Assembly (NCBI RefSeq): GCF_900105195.1 | Contig: NZ_FNRX01000002.1 | Coordinates: 62,001-126,000 of the forward strand | Length of the DNA stretch: 64,000 nucleotides | Reading direction: 5' to 3' | Source: Rhodococcus pyridinivorans | Lineage (GTDB): Bacteria > Actinomycetota > Actinomycetes > Mycobacteriales > Mycobacteriaceae | Shown here: positions 9,312 through 18,808 of the stretch, piece after piece | Numbering within the stretch: the stretch's first letter is position 1 | Layout: each line of letters starts with the position of its first letter | Translations under genes and position numbers: made by a program | The notes under the pieces: model-generated | What the model saw: only the letters and a program-made list of their open reading frames with translations | Told to the model about the DNA's origin: nothing | Databases searched by the model: none

Positions 9312-10049
9312 TCAGTGGGCCGACCAGCCGCCGTCCATCGTGTACGACGCGCCGGTGACCATCCCGGCTTCGTCGGAGGCCAGCCACGACACGAGCGAGG
9401 CCACCTCCTCCGGCTCGACCAGCCGGGTCACCGCCTGATCGGTGAGCAACACATCCGAGAGCACGCGATCCTCCGGGATGTCGTGCGCGCGGGCCTGTTC
9501 CGAGATCTGCTTCTCCACCAGCGGGGTGCGGACGTAACCAGGATTGACGCAGTTGCTCGTCACGCCACGGGGACCGCCTTCGAGCGCGACGACCTTGGAG
9601 AACCCCTCGAGGCCGTGCTTGGCGGTGACGTACCCGGCCTTGAACGCCGACGCCCGCAGCCCATGGACCGACGAGATGTTCACGATCCGGCCGAAGCCCC
9701 GCTCGTACATGCCGGGCAGCGCGGCCTTCACGAGCAGGAAGGGCGCCTCGACCATGAGCGTCTGGATGCGGCGGAAGTCGGCGAGGGCGAAGTCCTCCAC
9801 CGGCCGCACCACCTGGATGCCGGCGTTGTTGACGAGGATGTCGACGTCGAGGCGGAGACCGTCGAGGCCGTCGGTGTCGAGCAGGTCGACACCCCACGCC
9901 TCTCCCCCGATCTCGTGGGCGAGCGTCTTCGCGGCGACCTCGTCGACGTCGGCGACGGTCACGCGGACTCCCTGCCGGGCGAGGGCGCGGGCGCAGGCCG
10001 CCCCGATCCCGCCGACACCACCGGTCACGAGTGCGGTGCGGGCCCTCAT
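9312..10049 (-). CDS. D-3-hydroxybutyrate dehydrogenase (SDR family)
   Basis: A 245-residue short-chain dehydrogenase that most likely oxidises D-3-hydroxybutyrate to acetoacetate with NAD in the cytoplasm. Features: Rossmann motif VTGGVGGIG (residues 8-16), NNAGIQ, catalytic Ser in ISSVHG, and Tyr/Lys in GYVTAKHG. The combination NNAGIQ...VHGL...YVTAKHGLEGFSKVVALE and CVNPGYVRTPLVEKQI is characteristic of 3-hydroxybutyrate dehydrogenases, not of general SDRs. Its ATG overlaps the stop of the upstream MHS transporter gene (ATGA), so uptake and oxidation are co-translated. A divergent LysR gene probably regulates the pair. Confidence 0.9.
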   Translation of the reverse strand: MRARTALVTGGVGGIGAACARALARQGVRVTVADVDEVAAKTLAHEIGGEAWGVDLLDTDGLDGLRLDVDILVNNAGIQVVRPVEDFALADFRRIQTLMVEAPFLLVKAALPGMYERGFGRIVNISSVHGLRASAFKAGYVTAKHGLEGFSKVVALEGGPRGVTSNCVNPGYVRTPLVEKQISEQARAHDIPEDRVLSDVLLTDQAVTRLVEPEEVASLVSWLASDEAGMVTGASYTMDGGWSAH

Positions 10050-11434
10050 GCCGAGATCCTGGCGTTCTCGGCGGCCTTCTTCTGGGCGACCGTTTCCGCG
10101 TCCGCGGCGTCGATGTCGCGCAGCGAGATGCCCTTCGTCTCCCGGGCCACGATCACCGCGACGATCGTGATCAGCGACGAGCCGAGCAGATAGAAGGAGA
10201 TCGGGACCGACGACTCGAAGCGGCTGAGCAGACTCGCGGCGATGATCGGGGCGAGCGACCCTGCGACGATCGAGGTGACCTGGTAGCCGAGGGAGACGCC
10301 CGAGTAGCGCATGCGGGTCGGGAACATCTCCGCCATGATCGCCGGCTGCCCCGCATACATGAACGAGTGGAAGACGAGTCCGATGACGATCGCCGAGATG
10401 ATCCACGCACTGTTGCCGGTGTCCATCATCGGGAAGGCGAGGAAGCCCCAGGCACCGGCGGTGACGGCACCGATCATGTAGACGGGACGGCGTCCCAGCG
10501 TGTCCGACAGTCGTCCGACCATCGGGATGATCACGAAGTGCACGGCGTGCGCGGCGAGCATCCACCACAGGATGTGGCTGGTGTCGGCACCGACGACGAT
10601 CTTCAGATAGGTGATCGAGAAGGTGACGACGAGGTAGTACATGACGTTCTCGGCGAACCGCAGGCCCATGGCCGTGAACACGCCGCGCGGGTAGCGCTCG
10701 AGCACCTCGAAGACGTTGAACGACGTCTCCTTCAGCTTGTCGGCCTCCTGCTGCGCCTCGAGGAAGATCGGGGCGTCGGTGACCTTGGTGCGGATGTAGT
10801 AGCCGATCAGCACGATGACGGCCGAGAGCCAGAACGCGACTCGCCAGCCCCACGACAGGAAGGCCGATTCGGGCAACGTGGTGGTGAGGACGAGCAGGAC
10901 GATCGTCGCGAGGAGATTGCCCATCGGCACACCGGCCTGCGGCCACGACGACCAGAATCCGCGCGAGCGATTGGGGCTGTGTTCGGCGACCAGCAGTACC
11001 GCGCCGCCCCACTCGCCGCCGACCGCGAAGCCCTGGATGAACCGGAGCGTCACGAGCAGTGCCGGCGCCCAGTACCCGATGGCACCGAAGGTCGGCAGGC
11101 AGCCCATCAGGAAGGTCGCGACGCCGACCATGATGATGCTGGTCTGCAGCAGCTGCTTGCGTCCGAACCGGTCACCGAAGTGGCCGAAGACGATCCCACC
11201 GAGCGGCCGGGCGACGAAGCCCACGGCGTAGGTGACGAACGCCGCGATGATCGCGTCGAGTTCGTTGCCGCCGTCGGGGAAGAAGACTTTGGCGAAGACG
11301 AGGGTCGCGGCGGTGCCGTAGAGGAAGAACTCGTACCACTCGACGACGGTGCCCGCCATGGACGCACCGACGACCCTGCGCAATGCCGACGGTGAACTCT
11401 CCGGTCCATCCGTTCGTGCCTGTTCGACGCTCAT
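10046..11434 (-). CDS. MHS-family metabolite:H+ symporter (MFS)
   Basis: A 462-residue transporter with twelve predicted helices. The first cytoplasmic loop GHFGDRFGRKQLL is the MFS signature, and the start VVGASMAGTVVEWYEFFLYGTAATL is characteristic of the metabolite:H+ symporter branch (shikimate, proline/betaine and alpha-ketoglutarate carriers). LRFIQGFAVGGEWGGAVLL follows as another branch hallmark. The adjacent 3-hydroxybutyrate dehydrogenase overlapping its stop suggests that it imports 3-hydroxybutyrate or a similar short acid, an inference from context. ATG 11434 follows GGGAGGG. Expression is probably under the LysR gene transcribed away from it. Confidence 0.88.
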   Translation of the reverse strand: MSVEQARTDGPESSPSALRRVVGASMAGTVVEWYEFFLYGTAATLVFAKVFFPDGGNELDAIIAAFVTYAVGFVARPLGGIVFGHFGDRFGRKQLLQTSIIMVGVATFLMGCLPTFGAIGYWAPALLVTLRFIQGFAVGGEWGGAVLLVAEHSPNRSRGFWSSWPQAGVPMGNLLATIVLLVLTTTLPESAFLSWGWRVAFWLSAVIVLIGYYIRTKVTDAPIFLEAQQEADKLKETSFNVFEVLERYPRGVFTAMGLRFAENVMYYLVVTFSITYLKIVVGADTSHILWWMLAAHAVHFVIIPMVGRLSDTLGRRPVYMIGAVTAGAWGFLAFPMMDTGNSAWIISAIVIGLVFHSFMYAGQPAIMAEMFPTRMRYSGVSLGYQVTSIVAGSLAPIIAASLLSRFESSVPISFYLLGSSLITIVAVIVARETKGISLRDIDAADAETVAQKKAAENARISA

Positions 11435-11530
11435 GCCTGCACCCTCCCGGGACGCTGTGTGACGGGGAACACTTCCAAACACATATGCCGAGTATCGGTA
11501 CGCACATTTGCATCCACAATGACGCGATTC

Positions 11531-11545
11531 GCAGATGCGATCTGC
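11531..11545. promoter_or_regulatory. Candidate LysR operator
   Basis: GCAGAT-GCG-ATCTGC is a perfect inverted repeat in the intergenic region between the LysR gene and the divergent MHS transporter gene, ending 12 bases before the LysR start. It is extended by TTC/AAA-like flanks. Size and dyad symmetry fit a LysR-type recognition site. Confidence 0.6.
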
Positions 11546-11557
11546 AAAACTGCACAC

Positions 11558-12457
11558 ATGAGCGTGCCTTCGGCCGATGACCTCCTCGTCCTGCTCGCCG
11601 TCGGGCGCAGTGGCAGGTTCACCAGCGCCGCCGACGACCTGGGCGTCAACCACACCACGATCTCCCGGCGGATCGCTGCGCTCGAGCGCAGCCTCGGCGG
11701 TCGCGTGCTCACGCGGTCGGCGGCGGGATGGGAACTGACCGACCGCGGTCGCGAGGCGCTCGAGGCCGCCGAACGCATCGAGGCCGCGGTCGGAAGTCTG
11801 CGGAACCCCCGGGGTGAGCGCCGCCTCGAGGGCGTCGTGCGTATCTCCGCCACCGACGGCTTCAGCGCCTACATCGCCGCCCCGGCCGGCGCGCTCGTGC
11901 GGCAACGCCATCCGGGTATCTCCGTCGAGATCGTCGCGACCACCCGTCGCGCCTCACAGCAGCGGTCCGGCATGGACATCGAGGTGGTCGTGGGACGCCC
12001 GCAGGTGCATCGGGCCGAAGCGCACCGTCTCGCCGACTACAACCTGGGCCTGTATGCCTCGCGCGATTATCTCGCCACGCACGGCTCCCCGTCGTCGGTC
12101 CGCGACCTGCGTGAGCACACCCTCGTGTACTTCATCGATTCGATGCTGCAGGTCGACGATCTCGACGTCGCGCGGCGCATCGCCCCCGACATGCAGGATT
12201 CGATCAGCTCGACGAACGTGTTCGTGCACGTCGAAGCGACCCGCGCCGCCGGAGGACTCGGTCTGCTGCCGTGCTTCATGGCCGATCGGCACCCCGATCT
12301 CGTCCGGGTCCTGCCCGGCGAGGTCGAGGCGCGTCTGGCCTACTGGCTCGTCGCACGCTCGGAGACGCTGCGGCAGCCGGAGGTCGCGGCCGCGGTCGCG
12401 GCGATCCGGGAGGTCGTGCACGCCCAGCGAGCGGTACTCCTGGGGGTCGCTCGATAG
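11558..12457 (+). CDS. LysR-family transcriptional regulator
   Basis: A 299-residue regulator. The N-terminal winged helix-turn-helix is LLVLLAVGRSGRFTSAADDLGVNHTTISRRIAALERSLGGRVLTRS, followed by a periplasmic-binding-like effector domain (about 90-290). Divergent placement from the MHS transporter/3-hydroxybutyrate dehydrogenase operon makes that operon its likely target and a short hydroxy- or keto acid its likely inducer. ATG 11558 (MSVPSADD) gives the normal family N-terminus; an extended upstream frame does not. Its TAG stop lies within the -10 box of the following gluQ gene. Confidence 0.87.
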   Translation: MSVPSADDLLVLLAVGRSGRFTSAADDLGVNHTTISRRIAALERSLGGRVLTRSAAGWELTDRGREALEAAERIEAAVGSLRNPRGERRLEGVVRISATDGFSAYIAAPAGALVRQRHPGISVEIVATTRRASQQRSGMDIEVVVGRPQVHRAEAHRLADYNLGLYASRDYLATHGSPSSVRDLREHTLVYFIDSMLQVDDLDVARRIAPDMQDSISSTNVFVHVEATRAAGGLGLLPCFMADRHPDLVRVLPGEVEARLAYWLVARSETLRQPEVAAAVAAIREVVHAQRAVLLGVAR

Positions 12458-12466
12458 AGTGCACGG

Positions 12467-13399
12467 GTGTCACTTTCGGACGAGGACGAAGCAGGAGCGG
12501 GTCGCTTCGCACCGAGTCCCTCCGGCGACCTGCACTTGGGCAATCTGCGCACCGCCGTCCTGGCGTGGTTGTTCGCGCGGTCGACCAACCGTCGGTTCCT
12601 GGTCCGCGTCGAGGATCTCGACCGGGTGCGTCCCGGCGCGGAGCAACGCCAGCTCGCGGATCTCGCGGCGATCGGTCTCGACTGGGACGGCCGGGTGGTC
12701 CACCAGTCCCGCCGCCGGCGCCTGTACGACGAGGCGATCGCGCGGCTCGAGCAGGCCGGTCTGACCTACGAGTGCTACTGCACCCGACGCGAGATCCTCG
12801 AGGCCACCTCCGCACCCCACGCCCCTGCGGGCGCCTATCCGGGCACCTGCCGCAACCTCACCGACGAGCAGCGGGCCGAGCGCCGGGCCTCCGGCCGCGC
12901 CCCCGCGATCCGGTTGCGGGCGACCGAGGAGTGGTTCACCGTCCACGACCTGCTGCACGGAGATTTCACGGGCATCGTCGACGATCTCGTGTTGCGCCGC
13001 AACGACGGAACCCCCGCGTACAACCTCGCAGTGGTGGTGGACGACGCCGACCAGGGCATCGATCAGGTGGTACGCGGAGACGACCTGCTCACTTCCGCGC
13101 CCCGGCAGGCCTGTCTCGCACACCTTCTCGGACTGTCGGAACCCGTCTACGCGCACGTGCCGCTCGCGCTCGACAAGGAGGGTAAGCGACTGGCCAAACG
13201 GGACGGCGCGGTGACACTGGCCGATCAGCTCGCGCTCGGTCACACGGCCGCCGACGTGCTGGGCACGATCGCCGTGTCGCTGCGACTCGCCGACCCCGGC
13301 GAGCCCGTGTCGCCGGAATTGTTGCTGGACCGCTGGAATCCCGTGAGACTCCCCCGCGATCCGTGGGTGTTCACCCCGTCGGAGGAAGGCATCCGATAG
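12467..13399 (+). CDS. gluQ: Glutamyl-Q tRNA(Asp) synthetase
   Basis: A 310-residue paralogue of the catalytic half of glutamyl-tRNA synthetase, lacking the anticodon-binding domain. In the family it activates glutamate and attaches it to the queuosine base in the anticodon of tRNA(Asp). The class I motifs are present: FAPSPSGDLHLGNLRTA (HIGH equivalent, about residues 14-30) and KRLAKRDGA (KMSKS equivalent, about 236). The zinc ligands are ECYC and GTC. The GTG start is six bases after TAGAGT (12455-12460), so a leaderless transcript starting inside the end of the LysR gene is likely. Its substrate needs queuosine-modified tRNA; tgt and a YhhQ transporter lie 2-4 kb downstream. Confidence 0.92.
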   Translation: MSLSDEDEAGAGRFAPSPSGDLHLGNLRTAVLAWLFARSTNRRFLVRVEDLDRVRPGAEQRQLADLAAIGLDWDGRVVHQSRRRRLYDEAIARLEQAGLTYECYCTRREILEATSAPHAPAGAYPGTCRNLTDEQRAERRASGRAPAIRLRATEEWFTVHDLLHGDFTGIVDDLVLRRNDGTPAYNLAVVVDDADQGIDQVVRGDDLLTSAPRQACLAHLLGLSEPVYAHVPLALDKEGKRLAKRDGAVTLADQLALGHTAADVLGTIAVSLRLADPGEPVSPELLLDRWNPVRLPRDPWVFTPSEEGIR

Positions 13400-13485
13400 G
13401 ACACGATGCGGACATAGCGGATGCGGACCCGAGGTGATGTCCGTACTCTCTCGGAAGTGTCCGATCCCGGAGACGAGAGGCAGCC

Positions 13486-14412
13486 ATGACCACCGGTGGT
13501 TACGACCCGAATCAGGATCCGAAGAACCCGGGTGGTTATCCGCCACCCGGAAACTATCCGCCACCCGGAAACTATCCCCCGCCCTCGGGGGGTGGCACTC
13601 CCCCGCCGGGTGGGAACTATCCGCCGCCCGGCAACTACCCCCCGCCCTCGGGTGGCAACTACCCGCCGCCGGGTGGGTCCTACCCGCCGCCGGGGAACTA
13701 TCCGCCTCCCCCGTCGGGTGGTGACTACCCGCCCCCTCCGGGTGCGTACGGCGCCGGGAGCTTCGGTGGTCCGCCTCCGAATCAGCTGAGTGTCGGCGAC
13801 GCGATCTCCTACGGCTGGTCGAAGTTCAGCGGTAACGCCGGCGTGTGGATCGTCTTCATGCTTGCTGCGTTCGTCATCCAGGGCCTGATCAGCGGCATCT
13901 TCAACGGGTTCGACTTCACCGGTGAGGCGACGGACTTCACCTTCCTGAGCGCCATCGGCAGCATCGTCTCGGCGATCGTCGGATACCTGATCCAGGCCGC
14001 CTTCGTGCGCGGTGCGCTGGCCGAAACCGACGGGCAGCGCCCCGCTTTCGGGACGTTCCTCCAGATCGGCCCGATCGGTGCGGTCATCCTCGCAGGTCTG
14101 CTCGTGGGCATCGGCACGTCGATCGGTCTCGTGCTGTGCATCCTCCCGGGCCTGGTGTTCGCGTTCTTCGCGTGGTGGACGATGCAGTTCGTCATCGATC
14201 GCAATCAGGATGCCGTCACCGCGATCAAGTCGAGCTTCAATGCCGTCAAATCGAATGCGGGAACGCTGGTGTTGCTCGCCCTCGCACTGCTCGGCATCAA
14301 TCTCCTCGGTGCCCTGTTGTGCCTGATCGGCCTGCTGGTCACCGTGCCGGTGTCGATCATCGCCGTCACGTACGCCTACCGGGTCACCACGGGTGGTCCC
14401 GTAGCGGCCTGA
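13486..14412 (+). CDS. Proline/glycine-rich membrane protein (Rv2560-like)
   Basis: A 308-residue protein in two parts. Residues 1 to about 100 are low complexity, built from repeated NYPPPG and NYPPPSGG units with almost no charge. The rest holds four to five hydrophobic segments starting near VWIVFMLAAFVIQGLISGIF and ending in ITVPVSIIAVTYAYRVTTGG. The family, as in mycobacterial Rv2560, has no established function; the tail is probably cytoplasmic or in the wall space. The ATG follows AGAGG. The next gene has the same Pro-rich-head plus membrane-domain plan and even starts with the same MTTGGY, so the two may be functionally paired. Confidence 0.8.
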   Translation: MTTGGYDPNQDPKNPGGYPPPGNYPPPGNYPPPSGGGTPPPGGNYPPPGNYPPPSGGNYPPPGGSYPPPGNYPPPPSGGDYPPPPGAYGAGSFGGPPPNQLSVGDAISYGWSKFSGNAGVWIVFMLAAFVIQGLISGIFNGFDFTGEATDFTFLSAIGSIVSAIVGYLIQAAFVRGALAETDGQRPAFGTFLQIGPIGAVILAGLLVGIGTSIGLVLCILPGLVFAFFAWWTMQFVIDRNQDAVTAIKSSFNAVKSNAGTLVLLALALLGINLLGALLCLIGLLVTVPVSIIAVTYAYRVTTGGPVAA

Positions 14413-14461
14413 CACAAGCCCGGCGGGACCCTCCCGTCGCATCCGTAGGCATATCTACCGA

Positions 14462-14490
14462 CGCGCCACGGCACGCTGTACCGTGGCGCG
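14462..14490 (+). terminator. GC-rich hairpin between the two proline-rich genes
   Basis: CGCGCCACGG and CCGTGGCGCG form a perfect ten-base stem with a nine-base loop. There is no T-run, so it may be a partial terminator or mRNA-processing hairpin. The next gene starts 33 bases later. Confidence 0.55.
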
Positions 14491-14522
14491 TTGCCATGCC
14501 GATCGCGACAAGGGAGACATAA

Positions 14523-15275
14523 GTGACCACTGGTGGCTATCCACCCCCTCAGCAGGATCCTCGGGCGACGGGCGGTCATCCCGGCGCCCCCTCGTACGGC
14601 GCCACCCCGCCCGATTACACCCAGCAGTTCCCGCAGTACGGCGCGCCCCAGAACGGTGGCCCCCAGTACGGCGCTCCTCAGTACGGAACCCCGCAGAACG
14701 GAACGCCCCAATTCGGTGCGCCCCAGTTCGGCGCTCCTCAGTACGGTGCACCCCCGTACGGGGCGCCGCAGGACGGTGGGTTCGGCGGCCCGGGATTCCC
14801 CGGCCCGGATCCGAATTTCGGTGCCGGCACCCCGGGGGAACTGCTCCCGCGTCTCGGCGCCCGCATCATCGACGGCCTCATCGTTGGTATCCCCATGGGG
14901 ATCCTGAGCGCGATCATGATCCTCGCGAGCGGTGGAAGCGGTTTCGTGGACTTCTTCATGACGGTCGTCAGCGGTGTCGTCGCCTTCGGCTACTGGACGT
15001 ACATGGAGTCCGCTCGAGGCGCGACGATCGGCAAGAAGCTCCTCGGCTTGTCGGTCGCCGGCCCTGCCGGTGGTAACCCCACCCTCGAGCAGGCCGCCAA
15101 GCGCAACGCCTTCGTCGCGCTGCAGATCCTCACCGGCGTCCCGCTGCTGGGCTTCCTCGCCGGTCTGCTGTCGCTCGCCGCATACATCGGTATCGCGGTC
15201 ACCATCGAGCAGGACGGCAACAAGCAGGGTTTCCACGACAAGTTCGCCGGCGGCACCCGGGTACGTAAGTCCTGA
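14523..15275 (+). CDS. RDD-family membrane protein with Gln/Pro/Gly-rich N-terminus
   Basis: A 250-residue protein. Residues 1-100 are low complexity, dominated by QYGAP and NGTPQFG repeats. The C-terminal RDD domain starts LLPRLGARIIDGLIVGIPMG (Arg and two Asp residues that name the family), continues through SARGATIGKKLLGLSV and ends QDGNKQGFHDKFAGGTRV, with about four helices. RDD proteins are integral membrane proteins with some members linked to ion transport; the role of this one is unknown. GTG start with AGGGAGA upstream. It is separated from the preceding related gene by a hairpin and ends at a strong terminator. Confidence 0.85.
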   Translation: MTTGGYPPPQQDPRATGGHPGAPSYGATPPDYTQQFPQYGAPQNGGPQYGAPQYGTPQNGTPQFGAPQFGAPQYGAPPYGAPQDGGFGGPGFPGPDPNFGAGTPGELLPRLGARIIDGLIVGIPMGILSAIMILASGGSGFVDFFMTVVSGVVAFGYWTYMESARGATIGKKLLGLSVAGPAGGNPTLEQAAKRNAFVALQILTGVPLLGFLAGLLSLAAYIGIAVTIEQDGNKQGFHDKFAGGTRVRKS

Positions 15276-15289
15276 TCTCCCGTGCGCTC

Positions 15290-15319
15290 CGGGTCCCGTC
15301 CTCGTCAGGACGGGACCCG
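15290..15319 (+). terminator. Strong terminator after the RDD gene
   Basis: CGGGTCCCGTCCT and AGGACGGGACCCG form a perfect 13-base stem with a four-base loop, followed by TTCGTC. Confidence 0.85.
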
Positions 15320-15400
15320 TTCGTCGCATATGGGGTTTTCGCGCACGTACAGACGGTCCGCAACTTCGTGATCACCCCGCGGAGATGCTTGGATGTCCGG

Positions 15401-16132
15401 GTGACCGAGCACGGATCGAACACCTCCCCCGCCCTCTTCGACCACGCCGCCTTCGCGCGCGTGGGACGCAGCCCGTACACGGGGATCGTCGTGCTGTTCA
15501 CCGCGGTGCTGATGATCTCCAACATCTCCGCGACGAAGGGCATCGCGTTCTTCACCGGCTCCGAACTCACCGTCGGGCCGCTGCAGATCCTGCCGATCAT
15601 CACCGACGGCGGGTTCTTCCTGTTCCCCCTCGCCTACATCCTCGGCGACGTGCTCAGCGAGGTGTACGGCTTCGCGGCCACCCGCCGCGCCGTCTTCTAC
15701 GGCTTCGGGGCGGTCGCGCTGTCCGCGCTGTGCTTCTGGATCACGCAGCAGCTGCCCCCGGCCGACTTCTACGCCGGTCAGGAGTCCTTCGAGAACGTCC
15801 TCGGTGTGGTGCCCCGGATGTTGATCGCCGGGCTCGCCGGGTACGCGGTCGGGCAGTTGCTCAACTCGTACGTGCTCGTCCGCATCAAGGAACGCACCCG
15901 GGAGAAGCACCTGTGGGCGCGGCTGATCGGGTCGACCGTCGTCGGCGAGTTCGCCGACACCCTCATCTTCTGCTCGATCGCCGCAGGGGCCATCGGCATC
16001 ACGACCTGGGCCGACTTCGTCAACTTCGTGATCGTCGGGTTCCTGTGGAAGACGCTGGTCGAGATCGTCGTGCTCCCGGTGACCTACCGCGTGATCGCGT
16101 ACGTCAAGGAGCGCGAACCCTCCTACGCCTGA
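15401..16132 (+). CDS. yhhQ: Queuosine precursor transporter, YhhQ/VUT family
   Basis: A 243-residue membrane protein with six or more helices. The segment LFTAVLMISNISATKGI and the block ILPIITDGGFFLFPLAYILGDVLSEVYGF are characteristic of the YhhQ family, which imports preQ0, preQ1 or queuine for tRNA modification. The glutamate in DVLSEVYG and late KTLVEIVVLPVTYRVI are also conserved. I used GTG 15401 (VTEHGSNTS); GTG 15368 is an alternative adding 11 residues. It converges on tgt, only 19 bases apart, and gluQ lies upstream, making a queuosine-salvage neighbourhood. Confidence 0.87.
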   Translation: MTEHGSNTSPALFDHAAFARVGRSPYTGIVVLFTAVLMISNISATKGIAFFTGSELTVGPLQILPIITDGGFFLFPLAYILGDVLSEVYGFAATRRAVFYGFGAVALSALCFWITQQLPPADFYAGQESFENVLGVVPRMLIAGLAGYAVGQLLNSYVLVRIKERTREKHLWARLIGSTVVGEFADTLIFCSIAAGAIGITTWADFVNFVIVGFLWKTLVEIVVLPVTYRVIAYVKEREPSYA

Positions 16133-16151
16133 CGACTCACGCCCTGACGAC

Positions 16152-16154
<3 letters not shown>
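16128..16154. repeat. Short direct repeat joining the stops of yhhQ and tgt
   Basis: CCTGACGACTCA occurs at 16128-16139 and again at 16143-16154. The first copy contains the TGA of yhhQ, and the second contains the TGA of tgt read on the other strand. A small tandem duplication is the simplest explanation. Confidence 0.7.
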
Positions 16155-18646
<2,492 letters not shown>

Positions 18647-18808
18647 CGGTGAGGAAACCTTCGATCTGTCGAGGGTCCCGGAGCCGGAGGTCGTGCGGGC
18701 CGGGACGCGGGCGCGCTGGAGGAGCGACGCGGGGGCAGCCTCCATTCTGGGGCAGTCCGGCCTCACACTTCTCCCCGCGGCGACGTGAGTTCCGCCATCT
18801 CCCGATCG

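Noticed and set aside
13500..13770. DNA-level repeat array as a CRISPR or satellite
   Set aside because: The repeats are in frame and encode the Pro-rich protein head.
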